Source: Bicyclus anynana (taxonomy: Eukaryota > Arthropoda > Insecta > Lepidoptera > Nymphalidae). From it: 64,000 nt of DNA. The stretch spans positions 17,132,962 to 17,196,961 of the forward strand of contig NC_069090.1 of NCBI RefSeq assembly GCF_947172395.1, in the 5' to 3' direction. This document shows positions 63,592 through 64,000 of this stretch, piece after piece. Position 1 is the first letter of the stretch, and every line of letters starts with the position of its first letter. A model generated the notes under the pieces. That model was given only the letters and a program-made list of their open reading frames with translations. It did no database searches and had not been told where the DNA came from. The position numbers and the translations under genes were made by a program.

Positions 63592-64000
63592 CTGGCGGAC
63601 GCCCGCGACTTCGTCCACGTGAAACTCGATGTAAACTTTCAACCCCAATTTATAACCCCAAATCTGTTAATAGTATCGCATGTTTTATATTTAATTAATA
63701 GTCGACTAATTATTTTACAAAAATATATCTAAAATTAACGATTTTTAGTAAAAATACCCTTTATGGGTTGAAAATAATTAGAATTTTTAAAGAAAAATCT
63801 TTTACACTACATTATTTTTCTGGTACTTAACATACCATTTTTACAATGTAACTAGAAAAATGAAGGACGTTTCATACAAACTTTCAACCCCTGTTTTACG
63901 CCCTACTGATTTAATTTTTGGGACAAAACTAACCTGTAACGTTTCACATATTATGGTATCAAATCGTGCCAAGTTTCATATAAATTCATTGAGAAGTTTC
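63592..64000 (-). repeat. Dispersed repeat, CTAGT-ended family, runs off the window
   Basis: + strand start CTGGCGGACGCCCGCGACTT then CGTCCACGTGAAACTCGATG, with internally repeated AAACTTTCAACCCC and a second AAACTTTCAACCCCTGTTTT near 63881. The right end is beyond 64000. Confidence 0.55.

Overview
The window looks like nuclear DNA from a moth or butterfly (Lepidoptera). It is AT-rich and has short exons with GT-AG introns. It is littered with two tRNA-derived SINE families, RTE-like and Jockey/CR1-like LINE remains whose 3' ends look lepidopteran, and many foldback (MITE-like) elements. No bacterial operons, rRNA, CRISPR array or functional tRNA gene were seen. The lepidopteran call is inference from repeat style and gene content; no species is assigned.

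Left part (3.5-17 kb, + strand): two neighbouring genes for secreted low-complexity proteins. The first (3515-5117, 245 aa) and the second (6029-16965, about 3195 aa) share one architecture. A six-codon first exon encodes the start of the signal peptide, a phase-0 intron follows, and a single second exon carries everything else. The second protein is a huge Asn/Ser/Gly/Val-rich, nearly Cys-free repeat protein with many N-glycosylation sequons. It resembles silk, glue, eggshell or other extracellular structural proteins in composition, but I do not recognise a named family. A small putative secreted protein lies at 19198-19491.

Middle part (24-47.2 kb, - strand): a calcium/calmodulin-dependent protein kinase kinase (CaMKK). 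Nine consecutive coding exons were assembled from splice sites and phase. They run from just before the kinase domain to the natural stop, 495 residues in all; the N-terminal exon(s) were not found. Its introns are full of transposons. The largest intron (34169-46373) holds a 5'-truncated LINE (about 34.85-43.4 kb). That LINE is itself split by a complete 4834-bp DNA transposon (35620-40453) with terminal inverted repeats, a 4-bp AATT target duplication and an apparently intact three-exon transposase gene of 944 aa. Excising the transposon in silico restores the LINE ORF2 frame. The LINE also carries a 30-bp in-frame hairpin insertion that creates a stop.

Right part (47.2-64 kb): no convincing gene. 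It holds SINEs, RTE tails, a LINE relic, a 137-bp-arm near-perfect inverted repeat, short tandem arrays and unassigned AT-rich sequence. Upstream CaMKK exons may lie here, but none could be supported.
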